A stretch of DNA of 64,000 nt, taken from the NCBI GenBank assembly GCA_037954665.1, contig JBBMOL010000013.1:6324001-6388000 (forward strand), written 5' to 3'. This stretch comes from Laguncularia racemosa (Eukaryota > Streptophyta > Magnoliopsida > Myrtales > Combretaceae). Shown here piece after piece: positions 58,471-64,000 of this stretch (the stretch's first letter is position 1; every line of letters starts with the position of its first letter). Both the position numbers and the translations under genes were made by a program. The notes below the pieces were generated by a model. That model worked only from the letters and a program-made list of their open reading frames with translations. It was not told the origin of the DNA and made no database searches.

Positions 58471-59775
58471 TGCGGATCGTAGCTTAATAATTTATAAACC
58501 TGTTCCTTGCTTCCAACTACGATGCAATAGGTAAGCGCACCTATTGTGGCGTAATATAGTGTTCGAAATCAGGGTCGTTCCAAGGAAGATTAAAGTTCAC
58601 CAATTACTAATATTTACTCCATTCCTATTATCCAACCGATCAAGGCGAGTCAATGATTCAATGAACTTAACTAAAAGAGACTAATTATAAAATGTACTAG
58701 ACTAAAGAAAAGGAACTTAACAAAACACAAGTTCAAATCAACAACTAAGCAACCTAGACCTCTCTCTAATCCCATTCATGCCATGCGAATCATTAGAAAC
58801 TAAAGATCAAACAATCCAGTTCTTAAGCTGTGGAGTTTCATTAGTCAAACTAATAATTCTCTCAAATCTATTAGCTTATCTAATCCTAGGTTTATCCGTT
58901 AGAATCTCTTCTCAACCAATAGCAACCTAGGATTGCATGAAGCACTTGACTCTCTCACCATTCGGTTGGTAAACAGAAGATTTTCGCTATCCTATCTCTA
59001 GAATCACGATCAAATCTCATTCATTACCCTTAGATCTAATCATACAAGCAATTTCTCAATCAACTTGAATGAAATCAAACATAGATTCATACTCCGGAAA
59101 TATAAATCTAAGATACTCATCAAGACAAGTAATGAAACGAAAGAACATCAATATGTCTTCATTAAGATCAATCCTTCATCACATAACAAGAATGGTTTCA
59201 AAAGAGGTCTAGATCTCTAGATTACTCCTCCATGAGAGATAAAATGTAATTACAATTGAGCAGCTAGAGTTCATGATACTACCCGAAAGTTCAAATCTTG
59301 AATGCTTTAGTTGAGATAATGACCTTCTCGTGTTGTTGTTCCAAGAGAGAAAAGTGAGGTGTGTATTAAATGTAAACCCTAAGTCTGCCTCCTCTTTCTC
59401 TCTCCACTTAAATATATATATAGACATGTACAAAAAAGAAAGAGAAAAGGGGCAAATATCAGGAAAATCTAAGTCGTCGCTGATCCATACGCCCCGTATG
59501 GAAGGGGCGTAGCACCTTCTGTGCATTTTGGAGGGGCTGGTCTGGGTTGATACGGCCCCGTATGGAGGGGTGTACGGGCAAAAAGCTTGGCTTTTCCATT
59601 TCTTTTCTTGATGAATCCAATTGATTTCCTCGTGATAGGTTCCACATCACCTGAAAGCGATACATTATGCTATTAAGTACCAATTCTAAATGATTTCCAC
59701 TCGATTTGCAACAAAAAAGACTTGAAATCATCTAGGAATTAAAAGTGTTTCGCCTTTCATCAAATGGCTTATCTA
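58470..59775. mobile_element. Unclassified insert between protease and RT
   Basis: About 1.3 kb of non-pol sequence separates protease and RT coding sequence that should be nearly adjacent. It starts near GTTCCTTGCTTCC (58500) and includes a CT-rich and TATATA tract (59386-59420). A GC-rich block with the hairpin TACGCCCC...GGGGCGTA (59489-59512) and a related TACGGCCCCGTATGG follow. No terminal repeats or target duplication could be fixed, so boundaries are approximate. Confidence 0.45.
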
Positions 59776-59810
59776 GTCTCTACTAATAATGTTGATATTT
59801 TACCCTTATC

Positions 59811-61350
59811 TTACAACTCATATGTAGAAAGAGTTACAAGCCTTTGTATATCTAACTTAAATACAATGGGATCTTCATTGGGGAAATTAAAACAAACCAC
59901 TAAATTGTGATAATCTATAGTGGCATAGTACTTAGATAACCAATTCATCCCTAAAATCATATCAAATTCTATCATTTCTAACACAAACACATTTGCTGAC
60001 ATTTTCTTTCCTTGTATTATAATTTTCATATCCTTACACATTTGATCTAATCTTTCTCCCTCTCTAAAGGAGTATTTATAATTATAGCATCACTCAACAA
60101 CATAGGTTTCAATCCACACATATGCATGAAAATAGGTGATATGCATAAATGTGTCGCACTCGTATCAAATAACACACAAGATGTATTTAAGTTAATAATC
60201 AGTGTACCTATGATAGTATCTTAGTCTGGAGCATCCTAATGCTACTGTAATTGTAAGGCAAATACATGACCGGGTCCCCTCTATCTCTGTCTAGGATTTT
60301 AAGGTTTACCCATTGGTCCTCCAGGTGCAGGTTTTATTAGCTACTGTGCTAAAAGCTATTGAGGTACTACAACTGTTTGTTTATGGGCGGTATCACATGC
60401 AAAGGATCTGTACCCCTTGCTTACAAGTGTAGCAGAAAGTTTGAGAGATTGATTTCTCCATGTAGCACCTACTAGGATATCTTGTCTTGCCATAGGAAAA
60501 GCATGCCCCTCTAGGCCAATTGCACTAATGTAGTTCATGTGGTCTTAAACACCTCGGACATCTCCTCCCTGGTCCTGCTAGTGGTGGTGGAGGTAATGCT
60601 AGAGGTGCTGCTTAATTTGAATAGGTCTAGGCGCAAAAGCCATAGATTTGGCTTGATATACTGCAGGCCTCTTTCCTTTATCAACATATGACACATTAGA
60701 GGTAGGTCTCTTTCCCAAGGTGATTCCCAACTTATGGGACAACTGTTCCTCTATTCTCCTCTTGCTCTATTTGAGAAACTTAGCCTTATCAACAACCTTT
60801 GCATAAGTGGGTAATTGGAAAGACCCCACCTCATGTTGGAGATTAGGCTCTGGGCCTCTTACAAATCTTCTTGCCTTAGAGGCATCATCAATATGAATTG
60901 CTTCAGATAAAAACTTAATCAAATGATTCAACTTTGCTTCATATGCCTCTACAGTTAGATTACCCTATTGGTAGTTACAATACTTTGCTTCCATTCGATC
61001 CCTGATACTGTTGGGAAAGTACTTCTTATAGAATAACTCCTTGAACCTTTGTCATTAGATAGGAACTCCTATCAACCTGGACATACTAGTCCACTAATCT
61101 ACAGCCAAACCCTTTAGCATAAACGTTGCAAACTTCACTTTCCTATCCTCTAGTACCATGAAAGCCTCAAACGTCTTCTCTATTTTAGTGATCTAATGTT
61201 CAGCTTCAATTAGAACATCAACTCGTGAATAAAACTCCTTTGCCAGCCAAACAAATTTGTCTAGTCCACATGGTTCTTCTGCAGGCTTGAAGGTTCTCAT
61301 GGCTTGTTGTTGTTGTTGTTGCTATGCTAACATCCCTACTAGAGCATTTA
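59811..61350 (-). pseudogene. Gag and protease remnants of the Tekay-like element
   Basis: The protease region is at 60041-59811 (FDMILGMNWLSKYYATIDY). Upstream on the minus strand are gag blocks in one dominant frame: FATFMLKGLA near 61130, KKYFPNSIRDRMEAKY near 61005 and HLIKFLSEAIHIDDASKA near 60900, followed by the gag C-terminal region near 60400-60550. Multiple stops are present. Confidence 0.82.
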
Positions 61351-61885
61351 CAATCTTTAGCAGTTGAGCAATTATGACATTAGCCTGATTTTGGAGCTTC
61401 CTACTAAGGTGGTCCTAGAGGATACTTTTCTTCTAAAGCATCTTTATCCCATCCAGCACCTGAAGAGCCTTGTTCGATGTTTCATTTGGGAGGCATTATG
61501 TTTGATAGGAGATAATCGAGCAGTTCCAAAGTTAGAGTCAGTGTAAGTTGTTAGTGGTGGTATACCTCTATATATACCCATGTCTATACTTATTTACACA
61601 CACACACATATATATATATATAAATAAAATAGAAATCTAAAAGAAAGTATAATTAAAGAAAATAATTGAAATAAAATAAATTATTAAAAAAAAAATCTTC
61701 CCACTATTTACCCACCCTCTTCACCTGTTACTATTCTACAAATTTCAATGCTTAATCCATCTAAAGATTTCAACTTACTTTCTACTGATTGAAACCTATA
61801 CTTATTGATCATCAACCTAGTATTTAAGGATTTTCAAGCCTAAGCTCTATGGATCATAGCCTATACTCTATTGATCAAAACTCAA
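61351..61885 (-). other. Leader of the Tekay-like element
   Basis: Untranslated sequence between primer site and gag on the minus strand. It contains a CA/TA microsatellite at about 61592-61622. Confidence 0.6.
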
Positions 61886-61897
61886 GCTCTAATACCA
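61886..61897 (-). other. Primer-binding site, initiator tRNA-Met
   Basis: On the minus strand TGGTATTAGAGC, one base from the plant consensus, a few bases inside the 5' LTR. Confidence 0.88.
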
Positions 61898-61904
61898 TCT
61901 AAGC

Positions 61905-63734
61905 TATAATACCCCAAAACTTGGGATGTCACAACCCACTGCATGTCATAAGTAAGTAGCGATAAGCTAAGGCTCTAAATTTCTATTACAATTTAATCAT
62001 GTTCATTTCTATTATACATTCATACTAATATAATTTCAATAATTAAACTAAATGATTCTCAAATAAATCATTCCAATCATCATTACTTTAAATTGATACA
62101 TTAAAATTTAATCTCAAAACCAGGAAGACTATCTATCAACATATAGTAGTTAATATAAATGAAAGTCTAACAACTATCTTCACATTTTCAAATCAACAAC
62201 TTAAATTTTTATCAAGGAGTTCTTCATTGATTTTCACATCATTCCTCATCAATGTAATAGTATTGCTCTCCTCTATATTCATCCAAATAATGACCCACTA
62301 AGTTTCCATTCTCATCGGAATCAATATATTCATCATTCTCTTCTACAATTGAAAAGTAAAAAGGAATGTGCATAAGCCTAGCATATGAGTACCACACAAA
62401 CAACGATATTAACATGCATAAATGCATCAGCAATACATATTAAAACATGAGATTAATTATCTTCACTTAACCATCATAACAACATTGGGGTACTCATGAC
62501 CTTGTTACACATAATATTTATACATATCTATTCCTAAGTTGAGAACTACCATTGTGTGCCCCTTCTAACTCTAATCTATTCCAAATCATTTCGTTGCATC
62601 ACTTTACTAGGGACAACGTGACATACCGATCATCGGGGTATCTTATAGGGATTTGCCACCTCTAGCCCTTAAGCTAAGCCAAGCATAAACAGCATATACA
62701 ATTAACTCCAATATTTAATTAAATTCATTTAAATATTACACTAATAATCACAAGCAACAAAACACAATAAACATGTACCTGAAGAAGTGCTTCTACTATT
62801 ATCTCTCGTCTCGCTAGGAAAGGGATATAAACCTATTTAAGTATAAAAAACTAAACTTAGTTCTATTCGACAATTAATTTAGATTATTAATTCATTAAAT
62901 ATATTCCAATTTCAAAATTCCCTTCCTCGATGTTTTATCGTGTATCTATCTTAGTTTATAATTATAGAAATACGAAATAGAATTAAGTATAAGTGTTCCA
63001 AAGCAACATGGTCGTGTAAGAGACTGTTTAGAGGAACACGAGCTATAGTACGACCGTGCTAGTGGCCATATATCTTTCTATGTAAAAAGTCATTTCAATA
63101 CACTCGGGTATATAATTGTGTATCTGGCTATGTACCTTTCTATGAATTTTTATAAATTGACATGCTCAAGTACACGGGCATATCTTTCGTTCGTGTACCT
63201 TCTTGTATACAATTGTGTTTTTATATAGGTGGATACATAAATATGTATATGATCGTGTATAACACTATTCATCATGAATCTTTATTCCCTTTTCTCTGAT
63301 TTGTTCCTAGGCCTAATTCCTATGATTCTAAGGTTAATTGATTTATTAATTTATCGATTCTAATACATTATGTGTATCTTGTGCACTTACTTGGTTCGAA
63401 ATTTTGATTGAAATCCTCCAAGTGCTTGATCCTAAGCTCGTTATGTCTCGCTTTTGTTCCGTATCCTAATAATATGTCAATAAATTTCATTTACATCTAC
63501 TATCATATCATTAAAGATAATCAGTTCAATGATCATAATCCTTACTTGATGAAAAGGGATTGATCTTGTGAGCGTTCACTATGAGTTTCTGGGAGGGTTT
63601 CTAATATTATAACTGTGCAAATGCAATACGCTAGATTAAGAGGTTTTATATACTCTAACCACAAAAAAAACTAAATTGCTTTTCCTTTTTGATCTATTTA
63701 CTTTTTTAATCTTGATCCTATTTTATATTAGTTA

Positions 63735-63765
<31 letters not shown>

Positions 63766-63778
63766 ATGTGTATTTACA
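61905..63778 (-). repeat. 5' LTR of nested Tekay-like element
   Basis: Aligns with the 3' LTR at 51580-53482. On the plus strand its inner edge reads TATAATACC where the other copy reads TGTAACGTC, so the terminal dinucleotide has mutated. The outer edge TTTACA is followed by AAAAG, matching the left flank. Confidence 0.88.
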
Positions 63779-63783
63779 AAAAG

Positions 63784-64000
63784 ACTTTGAACAGAGAAAG
63801 CTTGGAGAGCATAGATTTTTTTCGAGCCTTATACGTGTAGAGGATGAGGACACGCGAAATACTGATGTGTCCCAAGGGTTTCGAAGGAGCTTGATGCAGC
63901 TTAAGAAGAAGGTCAAGCTACACCCACACGAATTGACTGGCCAAAAGTTTCACAATTTTTCTTTTTTGGCATGCTTTTTCTCGTTGCTTGGTTTCTCATT
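63784..64000. other. Right flank, no gene recognised
   Basis: Less AT-rich sequence directly outside the Tekay-like element. No domain was recognised in any frame. Confidence 0.4.

Larger units (their letters stand above)
51575..63783 (-). mobile_element. Full-length but dead Tekay/Del-like Ty3/gypsy element, 12.2 kb, nested
   Basis: Spans 51580-63778 on the minus strand with exact 5-bp duplications AAAAG (51575-51579 and 63779-63783). The 5' LTR is at the right and the 3' LTR at the left, with primer site and polypurine tract in the correct places. The internal region carries gag, protease, RT, RNase H, integrase and chromodomain remnants in chromovirus order. Two later insertions interrupt it (55517-57535 and about 58470-59775). 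The LTRs differ at roughly one site in seven in the part I compared, so it is old. Confidence 0.93.

Overview
The window is nuclear DNA from a dicot-type flowering plant; the species cannot be named from the sequence. The evidence is an intron-rich ALG5 gene, an intron-less L-type lectin receptor kinase, a nuclear tRNA-Lys(CTT), plant-type Ty3/gypsy elements primed by initiator tRNA-Met, a BED-finger hAT transposon, a Mutator-like element, and very AT-rich spacers. Only three loci look like functional host genes: ALG5 (minus strand, exons between 12819 and 6280), tRNA-Lys (12951-13023) and a LecRK-S.4-like kinase (45212-47290). Most of the rest is transposon sequence, often nested.

Layout. 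1-5120: a short-LTR chromovirus with a decayed gag-pol. 5121-5954: the 3' end of a LINE. 6280-12819: nine ALG5 exons; the last exon(s) are missing from the window and may lie beyond the left edge, on the far side of the LINE and gypsy insertions. ALG5 introns hold a Pack-MULE-like element (7766-8593, exact 9-bp target duplication) carrying a chaperonin-60 exon, and a tandem pair of hairpins whose 31-bp loops are in opposite orientations (11005-11396). 13024-15559: spacer. 15560-21370: truncated Tekay/Del-like element, minus strand. 22582-24547: solo LTR (duplication AGTGT). 27700-27965: RNase H fragment. 29708-37497: remnant of a chromovirus whose gag is split by a 4.08-kb hAT transposon (32186-36268, duplication TAAGTGAG). 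37498-43170: spacer. 43174-44862: TIR-bearing DNA element containing a reversed fragment of the same LTR family. 45212-47290: LecRK. 47291-51574: spacer. 51580-63778: complete but decayed 12.2-kb Tekay-like element (minus, duplication AAAAG), itself hit by a second solo LTR (55517-57535, duplication GTCAC) and by an unclassified insert near 58470-59775.

ALG5 makes dolichyl-phosphate glucose for N-glycan assembly in the ER. The LecRK is a plasma-membrane receptor kinase of the kind used in carbohydrate or damage sensing. The host genes do not form a pathway. The best leads are the captured chaperonin exon, the loop-flipped hairpin pair, and a tRNA-like Pol III box pair conserved inside an LTR family.
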